Shown: positions 10,019 to 19,686 of the stretch, one piece after another | How positions within the stretch are numbered: the stretch's first letter is position 1 | Layout: each line of letters opens with the position of its first letter | Origin: Acetobacteraceae bacterium | GTDB taxonomy: Bacteria > Pseudomonadota > Alphaproteobacteria > Acetobacterales > Acetobacteraceae | Length of the DNA: 64,000 nt | Direction of reading: 5' to 3' | Assembly: GCA_947371015.1 (NCBI GenBank) | Contig: CANBNK010000005.1 | Coordinates: 24,075-88,074 of the forward strand | Program-made: the position numbers and the translations under genes | Notes under the pieces: generated by a model | What the model was told of the DNA's origin: nothing | Database searches by the model: none | Seen by the model: only the letters and a program-made list of their open reading frames with translations

Positions 10019-10989
10019 CAGGCCTGAATCCGCGGGTCGAGTGTGATGGTCAGCAACTCCACCGCCAGGTTGATGGCAACCACCAGGCAGGCGGAGATGA
10101 AGAAGATGCCGAGCAGCAGGTTCAGGTCCCTCGATTGCAGCGCGTTGAAGGCCAGCGTGCCGAGGCCGGGCCAGCCGAACACCGTCTCCACCACCACCGA
10201 GCCACCGATCAGGTTGCCGGCCTGCACGCCCGCCATGGTCAGCACCGGCAGGAAGGCGTTGCGCAGCATGTGGCCGAAGACGATCTTGCGTTCGGTCTGC
10301 CCCTTGGCACGCGCGGTGACGACATAGTCCATGCCGGTCTGTTCCAGCATGGAGGCGCGCATGACCCGCGTGTACAGCGCCAGGTAGAACAGCCCCAGCG
10401 CGGTGCCGGGCATGACCAGGTGGCGGCCAATATCCACCCAGCGCTCCCAGCCCTCATAGCCCTCGGCGATGCTCTCGAAACCGCTGGTCGGCAACCAGTT
10501 CAGGTTGACCGAGAACACCACGATCAGCATCAGCCCGAGCCAGAACACCGGCGTGGCGTAGCAGATCAGCGTGATGACGGAGATCACCGCATCCCGCCAG
10601 GAATTGCGTGCCACGGCCGCCAGCACGCCCAGCGCGGTGCCGAGCGTGAGCGCGGCCCCGAAGGCGGTCAGCATCAGCAGCAGCGTCGGGCCGAGCCGCG
10701 CCAAGATCAGCTCGAACACCGGGCTGTCGTTGCGGAAGGAATAGCCCAGGTTGAACTGCACCGCATTGCCGATATAGGCCAGGAACTGCTCCAGCAGCGG
10801 CCGGTCCAGGCCGAACTTCTCCCGCAGCATGGCGGTGTATTCCGGTGAGGCGGCGCCGCTCTCGCCCGCCAGCACGGAGGCAGCGTCGCCCGGTGCCAGC
10901 TGGATCAGGAAGAAGTTCAGCACCAGGATGCCGAACACCACCGGCAACGCGAAGGCCAGGCGATAGCCGAAGTAGCGCCAACGCCGCAT
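10018..10989 (-). CDS. DppB-like ABC permease
   Basis: 323 residues, six predicted transmembrane helices, N-terminus MRRWRYFGYRLAFALPV and LAPGDAASVLAGE typical of DppB. The EAA-like loop reads YVVTARAKGQTERKIVFGHML, split here as YVVTARAKGQTER and KIVFGHML. The C-terminal VLTMAGVQAGNLIGGSVVVE is a family hallmark (quoted in parts: LTMAGVQAG, LIGGSVVVE). Partner of the DppC-like permease; only three bases separate it from the solute-binding gene upstream. Confidence 0.95.
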   Translation of the reverse strand: MRRWRYFGYRLAFALPVVFGILVLNFFLIQLAPGDAASVLAGESGAASPEYTAMLREKFGLDRPLLEQFLAYIGNAVQFNLGYSFRNDSPVFELILARLGPTLLLMLTAFGAALTLGTALGVLAAVARNSWRDAVISVITLICYATPVFWLGLMLIVVFSVNLNWLPTSGFESIAEGYEGWERWVDIGRHLVMPGTALGLFYLALYTRVMRASMLEQTGMDYVVTARAKGQTERKIVFGHMLRNAFLPVLTMAGVQAGNLIGGSVVVETVFGWPGLGTLAFNALQSRDLNLLLGIFFISACLVVAINLAVELLTITLDPRIQA

Positions 10990-10992
10990 GGG

Positions 10993-12636
10993 CTACCGCT
11001 CCAGCCAGGCCCGGCTGAACGCCTCATAGGTGCCGAGCGGACCCATGGTGTGGTCGTGCAGCTTCTTGTTGAAGATGGTGACGTACTGCACCTCGGCCAA
11101 CCAGGCGCCGGGGCTGTCCTCCACCATCTGCTTCTGCGCGGCGTGATACAGCGCGGCGCGTTTCGTCCGGTCCAACTCTCGCGTCGCATCGTCCATCAGC
11201 TTGTCCACGATGGGGCTGCGGTAGTCCTTGTTGTTGACGAAGGTGGTGCCCTGCCGGATGGCGGAGGACACGTAGTGCCGATGCACGCCGATCACCGGGT
11301 CGGCGCCGGCGGAGTAGAACGGCTCGTTGATGTCGAAGTCGTAGTCGGTGTAGCAGCGCCGCAGCCAGGTCGCGGTATCCTCGCTGCGCAAGGTCAGGTT
11401 GATGCCGATCTGCGCCAAGGCCTGCTTCAGGTATTCGCCCTGGCGCAGCCATTGCTCGCCGAAGCTGTTGATCTCCAGGTGCAGGCCGAAGCGCACGCCG
11501 TTCGGGCCGCGCGGATAGCCGGCATCGTCCAGCAGCTTGTTGGCAATCTCCAGCCGGTTCGGCACGTCGAAGCGGCGGACGTCATCGGTGAACCAGCCGC
11601 TGGTGCTGAATACCGAGGAAAGCGGCCCGACCGCCGGCCTGCCGAAGCCGTACAGGATGTTGTTGACGATGAACTGCCGGTCGATGGCGTAGCAGATCGC
11701 CTGGCGCACTTCCTTCTTGGCCAGATGCGGCCGGCGCATGTTGAACTCCAGCACGCTTGTCGCTGCCGTGGTGCCGTAGCCGCGCGTGGTGCTGTCCAGG
11801 ATCGGGTTGGCCTGCATGCGCTTGATGTCGGCGGCATTGACCGCGCTGTAGGCGGCGTAGTGCGCCTCGCCGGTCTCCAGCGCCGCGCTGCGGGTGGCGG
11901 CATCCGGGATGAAGCGGGCGATGATGCGGTTCAGCAGCGGCAGGCCGGGCTTCCAGTACTTGTCGTTCTTGTCCAGCCGGACGAACTGCCCGCGCTCCCA
12001 GGCGGCGAACTTGAACGGGCCGGTGCCGATCGGGCGGTTAGCGCTCGGGTTCTGCATCGGCACCGTGCCCTCGAACACGGACTTGCAGATGATCGGGATG
12101 TTGTTCGAGGACAGCGACATCATCAGGTACGGGGCGGGGTTGGCCAGCTTGAAGATCGCCGTCATCGCATCCGGCGTCTCAACCGATTCCAGCTCGCGCA
12201 GGATGACCGGGCCGTTCGGGTTCACCTTCTTGGCGATTTCCATGAAGGAGTACTGCACGTCGGCGCTGGTGAAGGCGGCGCCGTTGTGGAAGGTCACGCC
12301 TTCCTGCAGCTTGAAGGTGATGGTCTTGCCATCGGCCGAGACCTCGAAGCTTTTCGCCAGCAGCGGCTGCGGCTTCAGGTCCCAGTCGTAGGTCAGCAGA
12401 CCTTCATAGATCTGCGTGGTGATCGGCGGGATGTTGCCGGCGGAAACCGCGTAGGTCGCCAGCGTCGCCGGCTCCGGGTTCACGATCATCACCATGGTGC
12501 CGCCAGGCACTGGAGTGGGCGTGCCGCCCGGGCGCGGCGTCTGCGCCTTGGCGGCGGGTGGTGCGGCAACCGCGATGGCCGCGGTGGCCAGCAACATGGC
12601 GCGGCGGCTGAGGTGCGGTGTGGGGATGCCCGACAT
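10993..12636 (-). CDS. SBP_bac_5 (DppA/OppA-like) solute-binding protein, Tat-type signal
   Basis: 547 residues from MSGIPTPHL; an ATG further upstream is possible but places 12 odd residues before the signal. The signal peptide carries LSRRAML followed by an Ala-rich hydrophobic stretch and AKAQ, a twin-arginine-like pattern. The mature protein has family marks YEGLLTYDWDLKPQPLLA and NRPIGTGPFKF. It is the periplasmic receptor of the ABC importer encoded directly downstream. The ligand could be a peptide or another amide-containing molecule, given the amidase and carbamoyl-hydrolase genes on either side. Confidence 0.94.
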   Translation of the reverse strand: MSGIPTPHLSRRAMLLATAAIAVAAPPAAKAQTPRPGGTPTPVPGGTMVMIVNPEPATLATYAVSAGNIPPITTQIYEGLLTYDWDLKPQPLLAKSFEVSADGKTITFKLQEGVTFHNGAAFTSADVQYSFMEIAKKVNPNGPVILRELESVETPDAMTAIFKLANPAPYLMMSLSSNNIPIICKSVFEGTVPMQNPSANRPIGTGPFKFAAWERGQFVRLDKNDKYWKPGLPLLNRIIARFIPDAATRSAALETGEAHYAAYSAVNAADIKRMQANPILDSTTRGYGTTAATSVLEFNMRRPHLAKKEVRQAICYAIDRQFIVNNILYGFGRPAVGPLSSVFSTSGWFTDDVRRFDVPNRLEIANKLLDDAGYPRGPNGVRFGLHLEINSFGEQWLRQGEYLKQALAQIGINLTLRSEDTATWLRRCYTDYDFDINEPFYSAGADPVIGVHRHYVSSAIRQGTTFVNNKDYRSPIVDKLMDDATRELDRTKRAALYHAAQKQMVEDSPGAWLAEVQYVTIFNKKLHDHTMGPLGTYEAFSRAWLER

Positions 12637-12704
12637 GGCGATGCTCCGAGATGTCGGGCCATCGCAATGCACAAACCGCGCCAGCCGGAGCCACCGGCGC
12701 GAAA

Positions 12705-13364
12705 TCAGCCGCTGGCGATGGCCGCGGCTACGGCGTCCACGCTCAACACGTCCGCATACTTCACTGCCATGTCGTACAGGCTGGCGAAGTGCGGGCCTTC
12801 ATGCCTGTCTGATGTGCATTCCTCCGGCACGATCATGCGGAAGCCGCAGGACAGCCCTTCCACCACCGTGGCGCGCACGCAGCCGGAGGTGCTGCCGCCG
12901 GTCACCACCACGGTATCCACGCCATGAAAGGTCAGCAGGGAGCGCAGATGCGTCTCGAAGAAGGCCGACGCCATGCGCTTGTTGAAGACGATGTCGCTGG
13001 CGGCGCGTTCGGTGCGCGGGTCCAGCTCGGCCTTGGGCGAGCCGACCTTGGTGTTCTGCAGGCTGTCCGGCGTATCGGTGCGGGTGCCCCAGACACCGCA
13101 ATCCTCGCCGGAGGGAAGGTAGGCGACATAGGTCCACACCACCGGCAGCGCCTTGGCGCGGAACGCCCGCGACAGCATGTTGATGTGCTCGATCTGCCTC
13201 GGATCAGTCTCATAGGCGGTGGGATAGACGGCCGGCTGGGTATAGCCGCATTGCACGTCCACGTTCACCAGCGCGGCGCGGCGGCCGAAGCCGAAGCGCG
13301 GCCGCGGTGGTGCCGCCTTCAACTCCGCCCAAAGCTGCCGCGCGGTCTTGCCTTCTTCGATCAT
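12705..13364 (-). CDS. isochorismatase-fold cysteine hydrolase, N-carbamoylsarcosine-amidase-like
   Basis: 219 residues. The Asp-Lys-Cys triad of the fold is visible: Asp in ALVNVDVQCGYT near residue 35, Lys in IVFNKRMAS near 133, and Cys in GSTSGCVRATVVEG near 172. The GCVRAT-VVEG-GFRMIVPEEC context matches N-carbamoylsarcosine amidase and maleamate amidohydrolase more than RutB. It would release ammonia from a carbamoyl or amide group in the cytoplasm. It lies between the ABC importer and a RutA-like monooxygenase, in the same direction, so a role in ureide or pyrimidine-analogue breakdown is a reasonable inference. Confidence 0.85.
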   Translation of the reverse strand: MIEEGKTARQLWAELKAAPPRPRFGFGRRAALVNVDVQCGYTQPAVYPTAYETDPRQIEHINMLSRAFRAKALPVVWTYVAYLPSGEDCGVWGTRTDTPDSLQNTKVGSPKAELDPRTERAASDIVFNKRMASAFFETHLRSLLTFHGVDTVVVTGGSTSGCVRATVVEGLSCGFRMIVPEECTSDRHEGPHFASLYDMAVKYADVLSVDAVAAAIASG

Positions 13365-13371
13365 CGCTGCC

Positions 13372-13944
13372 TCATGCGGCCAGGAACTCGTTCCATTTCT
13401 CGGTCACGTATTCCATGTTCCGTGGCCGGGTGTTCCAGACATAGACCCGTTGCGCGCGGTCTTCCAGCGACCCACCGTCGCGGCCCTCGCCGCCATAGAC
13501 TTGGCGGACCAATTCCGCCGGCAGGCACTTTTCACAGCTCGCCACTGCGGAGAAGTAGCCGATCTCGGTCTGGCGCGCCCCGGGGGAGCCTTCCCTCCAG
13601 TAGTTCAGCCATTCATAGGCGGCGTCCAGGTTGCGGCAGTTGTGGCTGATCGAATAGCCGTTGCACCAGGCGCGATAGCCTTCCTTCGCCACCGCATAGC
13701 GCACCGGAAAGCCCTTGCCGGCCACCTCCACCACCACCGGCCACCAGGCGTCGGCAATCCAGACCTCCTCGGACGCCATCAGATTCACCAACTCGCCGTA
13801 GCTGCGCCACAGCGCGCGGAAATGGCCTTCCTTCTTCTTCTCCTTCAGGAAGGCGACCACGGTGTCCACCTGCTATTCCGTCAGGTTGGTCGGGGCCTCG
13901 GCATCCAGCGACACGTCATCGACACCGGTGAAGCTGCCTATGCT
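13372..13944 (-). pseudogene. broken extracellular solute-binding protein (PotD-like), C-terminal remnant
   Basis: A continuous reading frame from just after the stop of the upstream RutA-like gene reads SIGSFTGVDDVSLDAEAP, then NLTE, then a TAG at 13873-13875, then QVDTVVAFLKEKKKEGHFRA and on to a normal C-terminus NEFLAA. The C-terminal lobe matches spermidine/putrescine-type solute-binding proteins (YEWLNYW, GYFSAV). The N-terminal lobe and signal peptide are absent and one codon has become a stop, so this is a decayed gene. Initiation at the GTG at 13869 could still give a 165-residue cytoplasmic fragment, but I doubt it functions. Confidence 0.75.
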
Positions 13945-15015
<1,071 letters not shown>

Positions 15016-15175
15016 GTAGGGAAACTCCTGCCTCAGCCGGTGCAATGCTGCGGTGCGGCATCGGGCCGGTAAACGGTTGTCCTGGGGAAAAATACCGGGC
15101 CGGGATCGGGACCGCCTGCGGCGATGGCAGCCTGGCCGCCAGATGCCGCTTCACTGGTCAATCCACCCGCGCAGC

Positions 15176-15210
15176 AAAATGGGGCGGGGCCGCGATGAGG
15201 CGGCCCCGCC
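15176..15210 (-). terminator. intrinsic terminator downstream of the GST gene
   Basis: On the minus strand, an 11-bp GC stem GGCGGGGCCGC / GCGGCCCCGCC around a short loop (15183-15210) is followed by CCATTTTG. It lies directly after the TGA of the glutathione transferase gene. Confidence 0.7.
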
Positions 15211-15216
15211 GCCGGC

Positions 15217-15897
15217 TCAGGCCACCTTGACGCCCAGGTGCGGGAACATCGCCAGCTTGGCGGCCTCATCCATGTCGGCCTTGAAGCTGTGCTTGTCCTT
15301 CAGCGCCAGCGCAGCCACCGCGGCCGGGCGGGCGTTCACCGCGGCGACGAAGCGGCCGATGTTCGGGTAGGCGCCATAGCCGTCCAGCCCCAGCACGAAG
15401 GGCAGCAGCCGCGCCCAGCCCCACAGCGCCATGTCCACGAAGGTATAGTCGTCGCCCAGCATGAAGGCGTGCTTGCCCAGCTGCGCTTCAACGATGGCCC
15501 AGTGGCGCTTGGCCTCGAAGACATAGCGGTTCACCGCGTAGTCCTTCGGCTCCGGCGCGACGTTGCGGAAATGCACGCACTGGCCGCTATACGGCCCGAT
15601 GCCGCTGGCGATGAACATCAGCCAAGACAGCGCCTGGCCATGCTGCGCCGGCTTCGGCAGGAACTTGCCCGACTTCTCCGCGAGGTAGAGCAGGATGGCA
15701 TTGCTGTCGAACACCGTGGTTTCGCCATCGACAATCGCCGGCACCTTGGCGTTGGGGTTGATGGCGAGGAAGGCCGGCGCGTGCTGCTCGCCCTTGCGGG
15801 TGTCGATGGGGTGCAACTCATACGCCAGGCCCATTTCTTCCAGCGCCAGGGCGACCTTGGTCGGGTTCGGGGCCAGGTTGTAGTAGAACTTGATCAT
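15217..15897 (-). CDS. glutathione S-transferase family protein (YfcG/GstB-like)
   Basis: 226 residues from MIKFYYNLAPNP, with a strong GGAGG eight bases upstream; the longer open frame has no family match. The N-terminal thioredoxin fold holds NPNAKVPAIVD with the cis-Pro and the FDSNAILLYLAEK glutathione-binding segment near residues 65-78. The C-terminal helical domain contains the DDYTFVDMALWGW N-capping motif. It probably acts in the cytoplasm on glutathione conjugates or disulfides. It has its own terminator and no tight operon partner. Confidence 0.92.
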   Translation of the reverse strand: MIKFYYNLAPNPTKVALALEEMGLAYELHPIDTRKGEQHAPAFLAINPNAKVPAIVDGETTVFDSNAILLYLAEKSGKFLPKPAQHGQALSWLMFIASGIGPYSGQCVHFRNVAPEPKDYAVNRYVFEAKRHWAIVEAQLGKHAFMLGDDYTFVDMALWGWARLLPFVLGLDGYGAYPNIGRFVAAVNARPAAVAALALKDKHSFKADMDEAAKLAMFPHLGVKVA

Positions 15898-16001
15898 GCG
15901 TCCCTCCGGGGGTGTTTGACGGCGCGCATTAGGCACAGGCCGGCTTGGCTTGTCCAAGCGCCCGGCTTGCCTGGCGGGGAAGGTCATGGTGCTGTCACGC
16001 C

Positions 16002-17129
16002 ATGTACCTCGACTCCCCCTTGCACCTCGCCGCCGTTGAGGCCTGGCCACTGGCGCTGCCGCTTGTTCACCCGATGCGCCTGGCCAGCGAGACCATCCGC
16101 ACTGCCGAGACGCTGCTGGTCCGCGTGATCGATAAGGCAGGCCGCGAAGGCTGGGGCGAGGCGTCCATCGCCCCGACCATGACCGGCGAGCTGCTGCCCG
16201 GCATGGTGGCGGCGGTGCAACGCTTCCTGGCGTCGGCGCTGCTGGCCGGGCCGATCGGCTCGCCGGCCGAGGCGGCGCACCGCCTGGACCGTGCCATCCG
16301 CGGCAATACCGGCGCCAAGGCGGCGGCCGAGGTCGCGGTGTTGGACCTGCTGGCCCTGCGCGCCGGAGTGCCGCTTGCGGCGCTGCTGGGGCACCCGCTG
16401 CGCGCCAGCGTGCCGGCCATCCGCATGGTCGGCGAGGCCGATCCCGAGGCGACGCTGGCTGGTGTGCAGGCGGCGCGCGAGGCCGGCTTCGGCCATGTGA
16501 AGCTGAAGCTCGGCATGGCCGCGACGGCGGCGGCTGATGTTGCGCTGGTGCGCCAGGCGCGGGCGCTGCTTGGCCCCGCCGCCCACCTCTCCGGCGATGT
16601 CAACATGGCCTGGAGCCTGGAGGCGGCGCAGGGCTTCCTGCGCGCGCTGCCGCCGGGCACGCTGGACTACCTGGAACAGCCGGTGGCCGACGACGACCTG
16701 GACGGCATGGCGCTGCTGGCGGGCCTGGGCTGCCCGCTTTGCCTGGATGAAGGCCTGCACGCCGCCGGCGATATCGACCGCTACGCCGCCCGCCGGGCCG
16801 CTGCCGGCTTTGGCCTGAAGGCGATCAAGCTCGGCGGCCTGCAAGCCACGCTGGCGGCGGACCGGCGCGCCCGCGCGCACGGCCTGCAGACCACGCTGGC
16901 CTGCAAGATCGCCGAGACCTCCATCGGCGCCGCCGCGACGCTGCATCTGGCTGCCGTGGTGGCCGATGTGTCCTGGGGTGTCAGCGTCACCCAGCCCTAT
17001 CTGGCCGAAGATATCACCGCCGCTCCACTGCCCGTGCTGCGGGGCGTTGCCGCGGTGCCGCCCGGCCCCGGCCATGGTGTGGAGCCGGACCCTGCGCGCC
17101 TGGCGCGCTTCACCTGGAAGAATGCCTGA
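16002..17129 (+). CDS. enolase-superfamily enzyme, muconate cycloisomerase / dipeptide epimerase subgroup
   Basis: 375 residues from MYLDSPLHL. The C-terminal barrel shows the K-x-K acid/base pair in HVKLKLG near residue 167, the metal ligands Asp in LSGDVNMAW, Glu in YLEQPV and Asp-Glu in LCLDEGLH, and the opposite Lys in LKAIKLGGL. That layout defines the muconate-lactonizing subgroup, which racemises, epimerises or cycloisomerises carboxylates through an enolate. The capping domain has WGEASIAPTMTGE. It shares one base with the following GAF-domain gene (TGATG), so the two are a unit. The precise substrate is not readable. Confidence 0.9.
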   Translation: MYLDSPLHLAAVEAWPLALPLVHPMRLASETIRTAETLLVRVIDKAGREGWGEASIAPTMTGELLPGMVAAVQRFLASALLAGPIGSPAEAAHRLDRAIRGNTGAKAAAEVAVLDLLALRAGVPLAALLGHPLRASVPAIRMVGEADPEATLAGVQAAREAGFGHVKLKLGMAATAAADVALVRQARALLGPAAHLSGDVNMAWSLEAAQGFLRALPPGTLDYLEQPVADDDLDGMALLAGLGCPLCLDEGLHAAGDIDRYAARRAAAGFGLKAIKLGGLQATLAADRRARAHGLQTTLACKIAETSIGAAATLHLAAVVADVSWGVSVTQPYLAEDITAAPLPVLRGVAAVPPGPGHGVEPDPARLARFTWKNA

Positions 17130-17725
17130 TGACCAGTGACCTGATGCTCGCCTTGGCCCGCGTGGCCGCTGACGCCGGTGCCGCCGCCGGCCCGGAGGAG
17201 GCGCTGTGGTGCATCACGCATACGCTGCCGGCCGTGCTGGGCGACCCTGCCGCGGCGCTGCGGCCGAACGCTTTTCGCGAGAACCCGCCGCCCACCGTGG
17301 GCAGTGCCTGCGCGGTGTTCCTGCGCACGCCGGATGGCGCGCACCACATGGTCAGCGCCCCCGTCAACTTCGCCCCGGCGCAGTACCATGAACTGGTGGG
17401 GATCGAACTCGGCCACCCCGGCGATGTCGCCCGCAATCGCCGGCCGCTGCTGCTGCACGACACCGCGCTGCACCACGGCTTCGTCAAGATACTGCAGAGC
17501 TTCCGGGCGGGGTCCTCGATGTTCTCGCCGCTGCTGTGGCGCGGCGAGTATCTCGGCGTGCTGATCACCGCCAACGCCGCGCGCGGCACCTTTGGTGAAG
17601 CGGATCTGGCGGCGCAGCAGGCCTTTGCCGCGCTGGCGGCCGCCTGCTTCGTGGCGCATGGCGGCCCGGCCTGGCTGGCCGGGCTGGACTATTCCGAGTT
17701 GCCGGTGCGGATGGTGGCGACCTGA
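17129..17725 (+). CDS. GAF-domain protein
   Basis: 198 residues. An N-terminal helix is followed by a GAF-like fold from about residue 40: VGSACAVFLRTPDG, the repeated beta strands HHMVSAPVNF and GSSMFSPLLWRGEYLGVL, then the final helix TFGEADLAAQQAFAALAA. No output domain is attached. Translationally coupled to the enolase-superfamily gene. GAF domains bind small molecules; a free-standing one of this kind may sense or bind the pathway metabolite. Function beyond that is not supported. Confidence 0.7.
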   Translation: MTSDLMLALARVAADAGAAAGPEEALWCITHTLPAVLGDPAAALRPNAFRENPPPTVGSACAVFLRTPDGAHHMVSAPVNFAPAQYHELVGIELGHPGDVARNRRPLLLHDTALHHGFVKILQSFRAGSSMFSPLLWRGEYLGVLITANAARGTFGEADLAAQQAFAALAAACFVAHGGPAWLAGLDYSELPVRMVAT

Positions 17726-17755
17726 CCCAGGCCGCGACCATCCGCGGTGGCGCTG

Positions 17756-18448
17756 CTACTCGTCCAGCATCGCCACGGCGCGGATCGGGCTGCCGGTGCC
17801 GCCCTTGATCTTCAGCGGGAAGCCGATGAAGCGGAAGCGGCCCTTGCCGACCAGCTTCTCCAGGTTCACCAGGCCTTCCATGTGGGTGAAGCCGAGGTCG
17901 CGGCAGACATGGTGCACCTCGAAGTTGGAGCGCCCCGGGCGGCCCGGGCTGGCGGCTTCGACGCCGAACATCATGATGCCCTTCTTGCCCAGCCAGGTCG
18001 CGCTTTCCTTGGTCAACCCCGGAAAATCGTCGATGAAGGCGGGCGTGCCGTAGGTGCGGTTGAAGAAGTTCATGTGCAGCAGCACGGTGTCACCGGCCTT
18101 GATCTCGACGCCCGCGGCCTTTTCGGCGGCTTCCAGGTCGGCGATGCTGATGTCGCTCTTCAGTTCCTTGTGGGACAGGTCGAGGCAGACCGCTTCGGTG
18201 AAGAAGTTCTCCAGCGGCATCTCGTCGATGCCCTTGGCGCCCGGCTTCTCATCGAAGTGGCACGGCGCATCCACATGGGTGCCGGAATGGTCGCCCATGT
18301 TCAGCGTCAGCACGGCGGAGGAGAACTCGTAGCCATCGACCACGCGCTTTTCGGTGTGGTCGGTGAACTGGGTGATGTTGATCATCGGGTGGTTCGGCAG
18401 CCGCGGCGCCTTGTGGTACAGGGTGCGGCTCAGGTCGATCAGCTTCAT
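17756..18448 (-). CDS. cyclase-family metal hydrolase (kynurenine formamidase-like)
   Basis: 230 residues from MKLIDLSRTL. The family metal-binding signature H-x-G-T-H-x-D-x-P-x-H is intact in GDHSGTHVDAPCHF near residues 54-67, and the C-terminal GFPLKIKGGTGSPIRAVA is typical (quoted as GFPLKIKGG and GSPIRAVA). Members hydrolyse formamides or other C-N/C-O bonds with two metals, usually in the cytoplasm. It converges with the GAF gene and diverges from the next Bug receptor with about 170 bases between. It may serve the same catabolic set but this is not shown. Confidence 0.88.
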   Translation of the reverse strand: MKLIDLSRTLYHKAPRLPNHPMINITQFTDHTEKRVVDGYEFSSAVLTLNMGDHSGTHVDAPCHFDEKPGAKGIDEMPLENFFTEAVCLDLSHKELKSDISIADLEAAEKAAGVEIKAGDTVLLHMNFFNRTYGTPAFIDDFPGLTKESATWLGKKGIMMFGVEAASPGRPGRSNFEVHHVCRDLGFTHMEGLVNLEKLVGKGRFRFIGFPLKIKGGTGSPIRAVAMLDE

Positions 18449-18615
18449 GGCATGCGCTCCGGCAAGGATGGCCGGAGTATGAACAGGCCGCGCCATCGCG
18501 CAACCCGCCCGTGCGCCGTCGCACAACCACCCCCGCGTGCGCCTTCGCGGCACACCTACCTTTGGCCCCCCGCTTGCTTCATGCTGCGCCTGACTGTTGC
18601 CTTCGGAGCCACCCC

Positions 18616-19593
18616 ATGCGCCTTGCCCTGCTGCTGCTGCCCCTGCTGCTGCCCCTGCTGCTGCCCCTGCTGCTCGCCTTCGCGCCACCGGCCGGGGCGC
18701 AAAGCTTCCCTGAGCGGCCGATCCGGATCATCGTCCCGATCAACCCGGGCGGCGGCACCGACATCTTCGCCCGCAAGCTGGCCGAGCTCGCCGGTCCGAT
18801 GCTGGGCCAGAACGTCATCACCGAGAACCGCCCCGGCGCCAGCGGCACCATCGGCGTGCAGCAGCTGGTGGAAGCGCGGCCGGATGGCTACACGCTCGGC
18901 TTCATCTGGAACACGCCGCTGACCGCCGCGCCGCATACGCTCGGTGCGCGCTACACCAGCGAGAGCTTCACCAGCATGCTGGCCGTTGGCTACTCGGCCT
19001 ATGCGCTGTGCGGCCAGCCGGATTTTCCGGCGAACAGCCTGCGGGAAATGGTGGACGTGGTCCGCGCGCACCCCGGCGAATACACCTGGGGCAATGAGGG
19101 CCTCGGCGGCGCCATGCACCTGGGCGTGGAGCGCATCCTGCGTCGGCTGAACATGCAGATGACGACGGTGCCGTTCCAGGGCGCCGGGCAGACGCTGCCG
19201 GCCTTCCTCGGGCGGCACATCACCTTCTATGGCGGCTCGGTCGTCGGCGTCATCGGCGCCGCGCGCGCCGGCCAGGCCAAGTGCCTGATGCTGACCACCG
19301 CCGAGGACCACCCGGAGATGCGCAACGCGCAAGGGCTGGCCAGCCTGGGCCTGGCCGACCACGCCATCACCATCTGGTGGGGGCTGATCGCGCCCAACGG
19401 CATCCCGGCCGACCGCATGGCTCGGCTGGAAACCGCCTTCGCGCAGGCTGCGCGCACCGACGCGTTCCGCCAACTGGTCGAAGGGCAGGGCGCCACCTAC
19501 CGGCTGCAATTCGGCGCCGACATGGCCGCCGCCACCCGCGCCGAATACCAGGCCCTCGGCGAGGTCGCCCGCGCTATCGGGCTGGCGAAGTAG
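18616..19593 (+). CDS. Bug/TctC-type receptor with repeat-encoded signal peptide
   Basis: 325 residues from MRLALLLLP. The signal peptide core is three and a half copies of Leu-Leu-Leu-Pro, cleaved probably after PAGAQ. The mature protein has FPERPIRIIVPINPGGGTD, ARKLAELAGPMLGQNVITENRPGASG (quoted as VITENRPGASG), LRYTS-like loop and VPFQGAGQ, all family marks. It is a periplasmic receptor for an unknown carboxylate-like ligand with no TctA/TctB in the window. It is followed by a hairpin element and the convergent enolase-superfamily gene. Confidence 0.92.
   Translation: MRLALLLLPLLLPLLLPLLLAFAPPAGAQSFPERPIRIIVPINPGGGTDIFARKLAELAGPMLGQNVITENRPGASGTIGVQQLVEARPDGYTLGFIWNTPLTAAPHTLGARYTSESFTSMLAVGYSAYALCGQPDFPANSLREMVDVVRAHPGEYTWGNEGLGGAMHLGVERILRRLNMQMTTVPFQGAGQTLPAFLGRHITFYGGSVVGVIGAARAGQAKCLMLTTAEDHPEMRNAQGLASLGLADHAITIWWGLIAPNGIPADRMARLETAFAQAARTDAFRQLVEGQGATYRLQFGADMAAATRAEYQALGEVARAIGLAK
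18631..18678. repeat. 12-bp tandem repeat in a signal-peptide coding region
   Basis: Unit CTGCTGCTGCCC, three perfect copies and one degenerate copy, encoding Leu-Leu-Leu-Pro. Copy-number change would alter the hydrophobic core of the signal peptide in steps of four residues without frameshift. Confidence 0.92.
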
Positions 19594-19600
19594 CCAGAGT

Positions 19601-19639
19601 CTGATCTGCGCAGACGGGATCGCCGGAGCGGTGAATCAG
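19601..19639. repeat. 39-nt REP-like hairpin element, copy 2 (plus orientation)
   Basis: Begins CTGATCTGCG and ends GAGCGGTGAATCAG, between two convergent genes. The outer stem extends beyond the element: AGAG-T-CTGAT upstream pairs with ATCAG-T-CTCT downstream, giving nine pairs with one mismatch. Confidence 0.75.
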
Positions 19640-19686
19640 TCTCTCAGACAATAGGTAGGCCATGATCTACGGAGGTGGAGCATGGT

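Noticed and set aside
12705..13364. RutB, ureidoacrylate amidohydrolase
   Set aside because: The active-site context GCVRAT-VVEG fits N-carbamoylsarcosine amidase better than RutB.
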